From NCBI RefSeq assembly GCF_009725205.1, contig NZ_WNZY01000012.1, positions 56,110-120,109 of the forward strand: a DNA stretch of 64,000 nt, given 5' to 3'. The stretch's first letter is position 1. Each line of letters opens with the position of its first letter. Position numbers and translations under genes: made by a program. Below the pieces are notes generated by a model that was not told where the DNA came from, did not search any database, and was given only the letters and a program-made list of their open reading frames with translations. Of the stretch, positions 17,449 through 25,287 are shown in pieces. This stretch comes from Paenibacillus timonensis (lineage in GTDB: Bacteria; Bacillota; Bacilli; Paenibacillales; Paenibacillaceae).

Positions 17449-18975
17449 CTAAGCTCTATCCACGGCGGGCTTGCTTGCCGTGGCCTCGTCGTCCTCTTGC
17501 CCCGGGGCCCGGTTACGCAGCCCGAAAGCGCACAGGATGCCGACAATCGCGATGACTGCCATCACGATAAACAACGTATGCAAGCTTTGCGCTAGAACCT
17601 GCTTCAGCTCTCCCCAAAGTTCGGGGGCTAGTAAATGGACTTTTTCGGGAGACAGCAGTTGGTCGATATCGTCCTGTGAAATCGGGACGCCCGCTGCTGT
17701 ACCATTTTTCGTCTGGGCCGCGATCCGCAGATTAATTAAGGTGCCGAAGGCGGCGACACCAATCGTCTGCCCGATCGATTTGACGAACGAATTCAGCGCC
17801 GTGGAGGCGCCGCGGAGGCTGTATCCAACAGAGGACTGGGCGATGATGGTAAATACGGTGAACGAGAAACCAAACCCGATTCCGTACAATGCGTTAAAGA
17901 TTAATAACGGCCAAATCGGCATTCCTTCGGTGATCATGGCCAATCCCGCCGCACCCAAGGCAATGATAATCATGCCGATCAGCGAAGTGTAGCGAGAGCC
18001 CCGGGAAATCAGCCAACGGCTGCCCAAGACGGAGCCCAGCATCCAGCCGATGGACATCGGGGCCAGCGCCAGCCCGGAAATCGTCGCGTTTTGGCCATGC
18101 ACCCCTTGAATCCAAAGGGGGAGGTATGACGTTAAGCCGATCAGCAGTGCGCTGGCTAAAAGGCTGGTCAAATTCGAGAAAGCGATGTCGCCAATCCGGA
18201 ACAACTTCAACGGCACGAGCGGTTCCTCCGCCCGTTGTTCCGCAACGAAGAACAACACCAGGAAACAAGCCGCCACAGCAAAGATCCCGATCAGCCACGG
18301 CGAAGTCCAGGCCAACTGCTGCCCACCCGTCGCCAGTCCGATCAGTAAGGCGGATACACCTATCGTAAAGGTTGCCGCCCCCAGATAGTCCACCTTAACC
18401 TTGCGTTTCTCGATCCGCTCATGCAGATAAACGATGATGAAGTAAAGCGACAGCAAGCCAAACGGCACATTAAAGTAGAAGGCCCAGCGCCAATTCAGCG
18501 AATCCACGACATATCCCCCCAGAAGCGGACCAATCAAGGAGGAAATGCCCCAAACGGAGCTGATCCAGCCCTGGATTTTGGAGCGTTCCTCGATGGAGTA
18601 AATGTCGCCGATGATCGTAAACGTGACCGGAACCAGACCGCCGGCCCCGATCCCTTGTAGGGCGCGGAACCCGATCAGTTGCCCCATGCTTTGGGCCGTA
18701 CCGGATAATATGGAGCCGGCCAAGAACAGCAGCGAGCTGATGACAAACACCGGCTTACGGCCGTACAGGTCACTGATTTTGCCGAAAATCGGCGTTGTGA
18801 CGGACATCGTCAGCAGATAGGCGGTAAATACCCAACCGAGCAGCCGGGCTCCGCCGAGGTCGCCGACGATACGGGGGCCCGCCGGGCCAATGACGGTGCC
18901 TTCAATCGCAGCTAAAAACGTGGATAATAGCAAACCGGTCAAGATATAGTTACGTTTCAGTTTGGGTGCTTTCAT
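17449..18975 (-). CDS. DHA2-family multidrug MFS exporter (EmrB/LfrA-like)
   Basis: Fourteen-TM proton antiporter of 508 residues. Motif C-like GGLVPVTFTI, loop motif GKISDLYGRKPVF and TM1 AAIEGTVIGPAGPRIV fit the DHA2 14-TM group. C-terminal VNAVFRR-type motifs are replaced by a cytoplasmic tail rich in Asp/Glu/Ala. A TATAAT -10 box lies at about 19028-19033 on the - strand. No regulator is adjacent. Drug export is inferred from the family. Confidence 0.88.
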   Translation of the reverse strand: MKAPKLKRNYILTGLLLSTFLAAIEGTVIGPAGPRIVGDLGGARLLGWVFTAYLLTMSVTTPIFGKISDLYGRKPVFVISSLLFLAGSILSGTAQSMGQLIGFRALQGIGAGGLVPVTFTIIGDIYSIEERSKIQGWISSVWGISSLIGPLLGGYVVDSLNWRWAFYFNVPFGLLSLYFIIVYLHERIEKRKVKVDYLGAATFTIGVSALLIGLATGGQQLAWTSPWLIGIFAVAACFLVLFFVAEQRAEEPLVPLKLFRIGDIAFSNLTSLLASALLIGLTSYLPLWIQGVHGQNATISGLALAPMSIGWMLGSVLGSRWLISRGSRYTSLIGMIIIALGAAGLAMITEGMPIWPLLIFNALYGIGFGFSFTVFTIIAQSSVGYSLRGASTALNSFVKSIGQTIGVAAFGTLINLRIAAQTKNGTAAGVPISQDDIDQLLSPEKVHLLAPELWGELKQVLAQSLHTLFIVMAVIAIVGILCAFGLRNRAPGQEDDEATASKPAVDRA

Positions 18976-19046
18976 GTTGAACGATACTTCCTTTCTCTAC
19001 CATCCGTACAATGATTTCATAACCACTCATTATAGTAGAATGCCCG

Positions 19047-19100
19047 AAAAAAAGAAAGACGGACGGCAAACCCGGGTCCTGTTCCTGGATTGTCGTCCGT
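19047..19100 (-). terminator. Terminator after ykoD
   Basis: ACGGACGGCAA (from 19059) pairs with TTGTCGTCCGT (to 19100); the - strand continues into CTTTCTTTTTTT. Confidence 0.8.
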
Positions 19101-19120
19101 ATCGTTATCGTGTGGCTAGC

Positions 19121-20668
19121 TCAGCTTCGTTTGCTCCAGCTCAGCTCCTCGTCTCTAAGCTGCCCTTCCGCCATTCGCCAGCGTTTGACGGGTTCGCCTT
19201 CAAACAACTCCGGTTCATGGGTGATCATGATCAGCGCGGCCCCCTCCCCCAGCGCCTCGCGGCATAAATTCGTGAGCAAGCGGACGCCGCCATAATCGAT
19301 GCCCGCCGTTGGCTCATCAAGAATGTACAGCCGCTTCGGACAGATCATAACCGAGGCCGCACTCAGCAGGCGCTTCTCCCCGCCGCTTAACCAATACGGG
19401 GATTCGCCGGTTTTACCGGCTAAACCAATCGCTTCCAACATGCGTTCGGCCCGCTGTCGCAGCTCCTTTGGCACAGGATCCTGCGGTCTCAGCCGCAGTT
19501 CGGCGCGCGGGCTATAGAGCAGCTCGTCCCACACGGTTGAGGCGACGAATTGCTGCTCCGGCTGCTGAAACACGTAGCCGATCTCGGACGCCCTATCGTA
19601 AAGCGTCCGGCGGGCAGTGTCCCGGCCCTGCCAAAACACCGTACCTTTAGGTGGGGGCAGAAGGCCCATCAGCAAGCGGGACAACGTGGTTTTGCCGGAA
19701 CCGTTGTCCCCGCACAGCAGCCGCCAGTCGCCAGGGTACAGCGTCAGGCGGACATCCCGCAGCACCGGCTCGGCCCCGCGGGCGAAAGCGTAGCTGAGCC
19801 CTCGCGCCTCGAGCAGGGGCGCGTGAGTCGCCGCCGATGCCGGCCCGGCGGCGGGGGCGAGGGCGGCGGGCCCCGCAGGGCCGCCGCCGCTGGAGCCAGG
19901 GCCTGCTGCCGCCGCCGATGGTTCGGCCGGCAGCAGGCCCAGCTCTTCCAGCCGCGCGCTCGCGCCGCGGCGGAGGGGCTCCGCCGGACCGTCCAACGTG
20001 ACGGTTCCGGCGTCCAGCACGACGAGCCGCGGCGCAGCCAGCGCGAGCTCGTCCATCCGGCCGGACATCGTCACGATGGTCCGGCCTTCGCCGTGCAGGC
20101 GGCGCAGCAACGCCAGCAGCCGCCGGCGCGAGGCGGCGTCGAGGCTGGCCGCCGCCTCGTCGAGCACGAGCAACGGCGGCTCCAGCGCCAGCACCGCCGC
20201 TATTGCCGTGCGCTGCCGCCCGCCGCCGGACAGCGCATGCACGGGCGTAAGGCGACGGGGCGTCATCGCCACCGCCGCCAGCGCATCCGTTACCCGCCGT
20301 TCCAACTCGGCGGCGGGGACGCGCAGGTTCTCCGGGCCGAAGGCGACTTCGTCTTCGACCCGGCCCTGCACGAGCTGCGCGTCGGGGTCCTGGAACACGA
20401 CCCCAATACGCCGGGCCACCTCGCCGATCTCCGCTTCCGCGGGATCGACGCCGTCCACGAGCACTCGGCCCTTGCGGTTCCCTCCCCCGGTTCGGGGGAG
20501 ATAACCGCTGATCAGCTGCGCCAGGGCCGATTTGCCGCTGCCGCTCGCGCCGACGAGCGCCACCCACTCCCCGCGTTCCACGGTGAGCGTCACGCCTTGC
20601 ACCGCCGGAACCCCGTCCGGCTCGAACGCGTAGCTGACATTGTGCAGTTCCAGTGCGGGGCGCGACAT
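19121..20668 (-). CDS. ykoD: ECF transporter double ATPase, YkoD-like
   Basis: Fused twin ABC ATPase that powers an energy-coupling-factor vitamin transporter. The N-terminal half has GASGSGKSA, LSGGGRQRTAIA and LLVLDEAAASLD. The C-terminal half has CGDNGSGKTTL, LSGGEKRLLSAAS and LYILDEPTAGID. The linker (about 255-300) is a low-complexity Ala/Gly/Pro stretch. The Walker B of the first half reads DEAAASLD instead of DEPTASLD. The ATG at 20668, one base after the ykoE stop, is the likely start; an in-frame upstream start would run back into ykoE. The GC content of the centre is well above that of its neighbours. Confidence 0.88.
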   Translation of the reverse strand: MSRPALELHNVSYAFEPDGVPAVQGVTLTVERGEWVALVGASGSGKSALAQLISGYLPRTGGGNRKGRVLVDGVDPAEAEIGEVARRIGVVFQDPDAQLVQGRVEDEVAFGPENLRVPAAELERRVTDALAAVAMTPRRLTPVHALSGGGRQRTAIAAVLALEPPLLVLDEAAASLDAASRRRLLALLRRLHGEGRTIVTMSGRMDELALAAPRLVVLDAGTVTLDGPAEPLRRGASARLEELGLLPAEPSAAAAGPGSSGGGPAGPAALAPAAGPASAATHAPLLEARGLSYAFARGAEPVLRDVRLTLYPGDWRLLCGDNGSGKTTLSRLLMGLLPPPKGTVFWQGRDTARRTLYDRASEIGYVFQQPEQQFVASTVWDELLYSPRAELRLRPQDPVPKELRQRAERMLEAIGLAGKTGESPYWLSGGEKRLLSAASVMICPKRLYILDEPTAGIDYGGVRLLTNLCREALGEGAALIMITHEPELFEGEPVKRWRMAEGQLRDEELSWSKRS

Positions 20669-20669
20669 C

Positions 20670-21266
20670 TTACGCTTCCATCCGGCGGCCTGCCGCGAAG
20701 CGGCGAAGAAGTCCGCTGCCCGCCAAGGCGTCACCAAGCAGCTTGACCAGCAAGCCGCACAAGACCATCCCGCTCAGTACCCGGACGACCAATGCGATCA
20801 GCAGGATATCCATTCCCCATTTCGTATAACCGAACATTTGGGCGGCGAAGAAGAACCACACCGGCACCATCGCGCCTCCCGTCACCATCAGCATCGGCCA
20901 ACTCCATTTTTTATATCGCACAAGGGCAAAGGCTCCCTCCACGATCACCAAATAACAGGCAGCGGCCACGAAGCAGGACAAAATGCCGTACGCCGTTCCC
21001 ATAAAAGCTTGGACAACCGCCCCGATACCGTAGGTAATCAAGGCCGTCCCCGGTTTGCGGATAATATAATACGCCAGCAATCCGTAGATCATATACAAAC
21101 CGGTGATCGTCGAGGTGAGGATCGGTCCCCCCAACCCGTTCAACGCTTGATTCAGCGGCGACAGAAAAACTGTCATCACGGCATTCGCCGCTGCCAGCAT
21201 GGCCATCAACACGATATCTAGTGTGGTAAAGCGCTGAAACGCCTTGCCCGAACTTGCTCCCTTCAC
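20670..21266 (-). CDS. ykoE: ECF transporter substrate-binding subunit, YkoE family
   Basis: S-component of 198 residues with about 6 TM segments. YYIIRKPGTALITYGIGAVV, the following GTAYG and the C-terminal LAGSGLLRRF resemble B. subtilis YkoE, assigned to hydroxymethylpyrimidine/thiamine uptake. The longer frame to 21329 would read through the operator. The GTG at 21266, 9 nt after AGAGG, is the better start. The gene is preceded by its own promoter with a BirA-like operator and by no TPP riboswitch, so the substrate may differ from that of B. subtilis YkoE. It is followed directly by ykoD. Confidence 0.8.
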   Translation of the reverse strand: MKGASSGKAFQRFTTLDIVLMAMLAAANAVMTVFLSPLNQALNGLGGPILTSTITGLYMIYGLLAYYIIRKPGTALITYGIGAVVQAFMGTAYGILSCFVAAACYLVIVEGAFALVRYKKWSWPMLMVTGGAMVPVWFFFAAQMFGYTKWGMDILLIALVVRVLSGMVLCGLLVKLLGDALAGSGLLRRFAAGRRMEA

Positions 21267-21290
21267 ATGAACCATCCTCTCATCGCTTTC

Positions 21291-21339
21291 GATTGTTAAC
21301 CATAAAACATAATTTAGGTTAACAATCAATCGGCGTCAA
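21291..21339 (-). promoter_or_regulatory. SigA promoter with BirA-like operator before ykoE
   Basis: On the - strand, TTGACG (21334-21339), a 17-bp spacer and TAAATT (21311-21316). The spacer and -10 lie within a perfect inverted repeat, GATTGTTAACC (21291-21301) and GGTTAACAATC (21317-21327), separated by 15 bp. The half-site and spacing match the TTGTTAACC-N15-GGTTAACAA biotin-repressor operator known in Firmicutes. Confidence 0.75.
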
Positions 21340-21436
21340 GTCCTTTTTTTGAACCGTTGCCCCTCTGCGTTAATCTCCCTGTGTCGCTAAAGCGCGAGAA
21401 AGCGAGATCCTTCGGGCCTGCAAGGGTTAAATTATC

Positions 21437-22189
21437 TCACAGCACCCACAGACCCGCCGTCAAAATCAAACTTATCATGATCGTCCCTATGCCAATGGCT
21501 TTAAACGGCACCTCCCGTAAAAACGTCCGCTCCCGATACGCGCCAAACCCCTTGGCATCCATCGCCCCGGCGGTTTGTTCCACGCGCCTTATCGCCCCGG
21601 TGAATACGGTCACTAACTGACCCCGACGCTGTTCCAGTCGCTCCTGGATCCCTCGCGGTTGCCGGCCCATCCGGAGTTTGCGGGCGGCCGCAGCCTGCCT
21701 GCCTTCCTCCGCCAACAATGGCAGAAACGTCAGCGCCATCGAAATTCCAAACACAAACCGGTACGGCAACTTCAAACGGGTTGTCATGATCACGACGAAA
21801 TCCTTAGGATCAGTGGACTCGATATAAGCCAGCGAGGACAAAAACAAGCTAACCATCCGCAGGGTCACCGCTGCGGCGTCGCTTAGTGCAACCCCCGAAA
21901 CCAGCAGAGGTCCCTCGGTACTGCCCTCTCGAAGCTGTACGGCTAGTGCAGTTACAACAAATAACGGCAGGCCAAAGCCGAGGATCCATGCAAACCGCCG
22001 CAATAACCGGTGCCAACTCATCCCGGCCCCCAGCTTAGCCGCTACGATCAACGTTAGCAATAAGACGATCTGCCGTCGCGGGTCGTCCCAATGCATGGCG
22101 AGCGCAGCAAGGCAAGCTAACGCGACCAGTTTGCTGAGCGGATCAAGACGGTGAAGGAATCGACCACCGTACTCTTTGCTATACTCCAT
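21437..22189 (-). CDS. ykoC: ECF transporter transmembrane subunit EcfT, YkoC-like
   Basis: T-component of an ECF transporter, 250 residues with 5-6 TM segments. It has the coupling helices typical of EcfT: the Ala-Arg-x type motif AAAARKLRMG at about 175 and GAMDAKGFGAYRERT near the C terminus. AGGAGG lies before the ATG at 22189, 2 bp after the stop of the acetyltransferase, so it is translated with that gene. It is upstream of, and outside, the BirA-like promoter that drives ykoE-ykoD, unlike the single ykoFEDC operon of B. subtilis. Confidence 0.87.
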   Translation of the reverse strand: MEYSKEYGGRFLHRLDPLSKLVALACLAALAMHWDDPRRQIVLLLTLIVAAKLGAGMSWHRLLRRFAWILGFGLPLFVVTALAVQLREGSTEGPLLVSGVALSDAAAVTLRMVSLFLSSLAYIESTDPKDFVVIMTTRLKLPYRFVFGISMALTFLPLLAEEGRQAAAARKLRMGRQPRGIQERLEQRRGQLVTVFTGAIRRVEQTAGAMDAKGFGAYRERTFLREVPFKAIGIGTIMISLILTAGLWVL

Positions 22190-22191
22190 CG

Positions 22192-22764
22192 TTAACTCGC
22201 CCCTCCTGCGTAATACTCTTTCTTTAACAAGGAATACATCAGCAGATCAACAAAGCCGCTCTCCGTCCATTGATACTGCCGAAGCAGTCCTTCCTCCAGG
22301 AATCCGAACGCCTTCAGCAGCCTGCGAGAAGCGTTGTTCCTCGGGTCGACCAGCGCCTCGATACGGTTTAATCCCATCGTTTCATACCCATAGGCGAGCA
22401 GCATCCGCAGCGCTTCCGACATATATCCATGCCCCCAGTACTCCCTGCCCAAGTCGTAGCCGATCTCGCCGCGATAGGCTCCGGCCAGCTCCCAGACATT
22501 AAATCCGCAGCTGCCGATCAGCTTCTTCTCCTCCTTGAGCTCTATGCCGAAGCGAAGCGTGTCCTCGCTCTCGGATAAACCGTTAAGTAGGTTAATCATC
22601 TCCCAAGTGTCCTCTACCGAGGTGAACGGCGGAAGATTCATGTACTTTATTACCTCAGAATCACTCCAATAATGAAACAAAACCCCTGCATCGTTCCGCT
22701 CCATCCGCCGCAGCCGCAGCCTTTCGCTTTCTAGCACGGGAATGTCCCCGCCGCATCTAAACAC
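22192..22764 (-). CDS. GNAT N-acetyltransferase, RimJ/RimL type
   Basis: A 190-residue acetyltransferase. LRLRRMERNDAGVLFHYWSD opens the fold. EIGYDLGREYWGHGYMSEALRMLLAYG contains the acetyl-CoA-binding R/Q-x-x-G-x-G/A-equivalent loop (REYWGHGYMSEA). The NNASRRLLKAFGFLEEGLLRQ segment is the usual C-terminal motif. Start is GTG after GGAA/GAGGGGG. Substrate unknown; this family acetylates protein N-termini, antibiotics or small amines. Confidence 0.85.
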   Translation of the reverse strand: MFRCGGDIPVLESERLRLRRMERNDAGVLFHYWSDSEVIKYMNLPPFTSVEDTWEMINLLNGLSESEDTLRFGIELKEEKKLIGSCGFNVWELAGAYRGEIGYDLGREYWGHGYMSEALRMLLAYGYETMGLNRIEALVDPRNNASRRLLKAFGFLEEGLLRQYQWTESGFVDLLMYSLLKKEYYAGGAS

Positions 22765-22992
22765 GATTTCCAGTTCCCCCTCGCCGTTTCCGCTTCTGCA
22801 TGTTTGAGTGATGTTCAGGGATTTGTTCTTTCTCCATTACAACACCCTTTTATAGATAATCATATCGGAATAAACTCGTCAAAGGGGAAGGGCAAATTTT
22901 ACAGAGGGGCGATTTTCCTTCCAACTTTTCGGTGATACTATTATAGACATAGAGAGCTTTACGGATAGGCTCGCAAGGAGGAACCCACGCAG

Positions 22993-23946
22993 ATGGTATT
23001 TACGATCGTTATCTTGGTTTTGCTGCTTGCCGTATTGGCATTTGTGAGCGGGGTGCCGCGCTTTGCGGTTCGCCAGATCACCCAGATGCGGCTGCAAACG
23101 AATGAGAGTATTTACGAATATTTAGAACGAACGGGTGTATATACCCGCGAACAATTCGAGCGGTTACCCAAACAAGCAGTACAGGTAATGTCCCGCGACG
23201 GATTGAAGTTAAACGGGTACGTGCTGGAGTTGTTCCCCGAGAGCCACCGCTGGATGATCATCGTTCACGGTTATACGGTCTCGTTGCTCGCCTCAACGCA
23301 ATATATCGAAATGTTTCAAAAGGCGGGCTTTAACATTCTGCTCGTGGATCAACGCCGGCATGGCGGCAGTGAAGGAAGCTACACAACCTATGGTTATCAA
23401 GAGAAGTACGATGTCCAAACGTGGGTACATTGGATCCTTGAGAATTACGGGGAAAGTAGTGTGATCGGCCTTCATGGCCAATCCTTAGGGGGCGGAACGG
23501 TTCTGGAGTATCTCTCCATTGCCCATCCCAATGTGAAATTCGTCATCGCCGACTGCCCATACTCGGACCTGACGGAGCTCATGCGCCATCAAATTTCCAA
23601 GCTGAACAGGCTGCCGGCCAAGCCGCTCTTGCCGCTGGTTGACAAGCTGCTGCAGCGCAAAGCCGGCTTCCGACTGCATCAGGTTAGTCCAATTAAGGCC
23701 GTCGAAAACAGCAAGTTACCGGTGTTGTTCATCCATGGCATGGAAGACAACTACGTACCGACCTATATGAGCCGAGAGATGTACAGTCAAAAACCCGAAC
23801 CCAAAGAACTGCTGCTCGTGGAGGGCGCGGTCCACGCCAATGCCTACGGCATCAATCCGAAGCGGTATACCGATCAGGTTCAGACCTTCATCGAGAAGGC
23901 ACTAGGCGCGGATGAACAATCCTCCGCTTATTTACCAAGCATCTGA
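22993..23946 (+). CDS. Alpha/beta hydrolase with N-terminal anchor, YqkD-like
   Basis: Serine hydrolase of 317 residues. The N-terminal segment 2-20 is a signal anchor. The nucleophile is Ser164 in GLHGQSLGGG, the acid is Asp252 in IHGMEDNYVP and the base is His281 in VEGAVHANAYG. The oxyanion region is MIIVHGYTVS. The layout is that of B. subtilis YqkD-type hydrolases; substrate unknown. AAGGAGG precedes the ATG. The last 19 bp overlap the convergent Spo0E-like gene. Confidence 0.87.
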   Translation: MVFTIVILVLLLAVLAFVSGVPRFAVRQITQMRLQTNESIYEYLERTGVYTREQFERLPKQAVQVMSRDGLKLNGYVLELFPESHRWMIIVHGYTVSLLASTQYIEMFQKAGFNILLVDQRRHGGSEGSYTTYGYQEKYDVQTWVHWILENYGESSVIGLHGQSLGGGTVLEYLSIAHPNVKFVIADCPYSDLTELMRHQISKLNRLPAKPLLPLVDKLLQRKAGFRLHQVSPIKAVENSKLPVLFIHGMEDNYVPTYMSREMYSQKPEPKELLLVEGAVHANAYGINPKRYTDQVQTFIEKALGADEQSSAYLPSI

Positions 23947-24128
23947 CTTTGAGCCATGACGATATACTGATCCAGGCGTTGGCTTAATTCCAGAATCGTG
24001 CCGCTGCTGAAGTTGTCTTGGGTAGCGGCATTCATTAATTCCAGACGCAGGTGCTCAATGGTCGCCTTCAGATCATTGCTGATTTTGTTATTGGTACGGC
24101 TTACGCCTCGGAGAGTTTGAGGTACCAT
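23928..24128 (-). CDS. Spo0E-family aspartyl-phosphate phosphatase
   Basis: Small helical protein of 66 residues. Members dephosphorylate Spo0A~P and delay sporulation. It has the family pattern: first helix LKATIEHLRLELMNAA, a short loop, then LELSQRLDQYIVMAQ, in which SQRLD replaces the canonical SQELD. Asp is kept while the central Glu is Arg. AGGTGAT precedes the ATG. It overlaps the end of the hydrolase gene by 19 bp, tail to tail. Confidence 0.8.
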   Translation of the reverse strand: MVPQTLRGVSRTNNKISNDLKATIEHLRLELMNAATQDNFSSGTILELSQRLDQYIVMAQSQMLGK

Positions 24129-24348
24129 AAAATCACCTTTTCATTAATCTTGTCCCTATTTTACCTCATGATGCCAAAAAACATATTTTGCAAATTTGAT
24201 AAAAATTAGCACTCGGTGTCGGACTTTGTAAGAAAAAATAGTCCCCCCTCCGCAGGAATGCTATCCCTCGACAAAAAACTTATTTATAATAGATTTTATT
24301 ACTGCCGACGGCCTAGGTCAGCCTGCAGTTTCAAGGAGGGAATAACGT

Positions 24349-24828
24349 ATGTTTCATGCCAGCGAATACAGCGGCTCCCGCGAAGAGCGGCAGAATGCCG
24401 TCTTGTCGCAGCTTCAAGCGCTCATTTACGAGGAAAGCAGCCAAGTAGCCAATTTAGCCAACGCCGCCGCGCTGCTGAACTTTTTCTTAGATGATATCAA
24501 CTGGGTCGGCTTCTATTTGTTCGACGGCCAGGAGTTAGTACTTGGGCCGTTCCAAGGCCTACCGGCCTGTATTCGGATCCCGCTCGGCAAAGGCGTGTGC
24601 GGGACCAGTGCGGAACGCCGAGAAACGCTGCGGATCGAAGATGTCTACGCCTTTCCGGGACACATCGCCTGCGACGCGGCGTCCAATAGCGAGATTGTCG
24701 TACCGATCGTCGTGGGAGACCAACTCATTGGGGTACTGGATATCGACAGTCCGCTGAAGGGGCGGTTTGATGCCGAAGATCAGGCATTCCTGGAGCAATT
24801 TGTGGCGACGCTCGCCAAGCAGTTGTAG
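24349..24828 (+). CDS. msrC: Free methionine-(R)-sulfoxide reductase (GAF domain)
   Basis: Reduces free methionine-R-sulfoxide in the cytoplasm. The 159-residue protein is a single GAF domain. The conserved cysteines are Cys74 (LPACIRIPLG), Cys84 (GVCGTSAE) and catalytic Cys108 (GHIACDAASNSEIVVP), as in E. coli MsrC/YebR and B. subtilis YtsP. AAGGAGG precedes the ATG. Monocistronic, with a terminator about 65 bp after the stop. Confidence 0.92.
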   Translation: MFHASEYSGSREERQNAVLSQLQALIYEESSQVANLANAAALLNFFLDDINWVGFYLFDGQELVLGPFQGLPACIRIPLGKGVCGTSAERRETLRIEDVYAFPGHIACDAASNSEIVVPIVVGDQLIGVLDIDSPLKGRFDAEDQAFLEQFVATLAKQL

Positions 24829-24891
24829 TTGACAGACCCACATAACGTGGGGAGTATGTTGCGGGATTTGCTCGTTCCACGAGCTCTATAG

Positions 24892-24927
24892 GCCTTTGCG
24901 CGTTTTCCGCGCAGGGGTCTTTTTTTG
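24892..24927 (+). terminator. Terminator after msrC
   Basis: CCTTTGCGCG pairs with CGCGCAGGGG around TTTTC, followed by TCTTTTTTT. Confidence 0.85.
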
Positions 24928-24989
24928 ACTGTTACCTTAGTGCCCGCCGTCGCTCTCCCGCTTTGGGTTCCCATTCTATCAATTTTATG

Positions 24990-25157
24990 CGATATTTCAT
25001 TCATATCCCGCTGCCTTCGCCTCGTTTGCTCCTATTCTGTTCGATTTTTCATACAAAATTCCGGTTTCAGGGCCTTACTCTCTCCGTTTTATACGATTTT
25101 TCATACAAATCCTCCGTTCGATAGCAAGCTCTCCCCATTTATACGCGATTTTTCATA
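24990..25157. repeat. Four CGATTTTTCATA words phased at exactly 52 bp
   Basis: CGATATTTCAT at 24990 and CGATTTTTCATA at 25042, 25094 and 25146: three intervals of 52 bp, all the same orientation. The words are kept while the sequence between them differs. No gene seen between 24829 and 25287. Confidence 0.75.
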
Positions 25158-25199
25158 TACATTCCTTATACCAGGTTTACCCACGTTCGATAAAAAAGA

Positions 25200-25241
25200 A
25201 GCGCGAGCATAAGGGGCTAGACTGCCCTTTATGCTCGCGCT
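25200..25241 (-). terminator. Terminator after the mutS2-like gene
   Basis: AGCGCGAGCATAA (25200-25212) pairs with TTATGCTCGCGCT (25229-25241). The - strand ends in TTCTTTTTT. Confidence 0.9.
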
Positions 25242-25287
25242 ATTTTATCCTGCCATCCCCAGCGCCGCGGCTTAATACCGCCAGAGA

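Noticed and set aside
16756..17595. 279-codon + strand open frame
   Set aside because: Antisense to two small genes that have good ribosome sites; no recognisable domain.
19550..20746. 398-codon + strand open frame over ykoD
   Set aside because: Low-complexity Arg/Gln/Gly translation opposite the GC-rich ykoD gene, whose ABC motifs are unmistakable.
21267..22860. TPP riboswitch expected before a ykoEDC-type transporter
   Set aside because: No CTGAGA/ACCTGATCTGGATAATGCCAGCG-like core found on the - strand in this region.
24829..24925. Possible small RNA after msrC (TTGACA right after the stop, two small hairpins, then a terminator)
   Set aside because: No -10 at proper spacing; more simply the 3' end of the msrC transcript.
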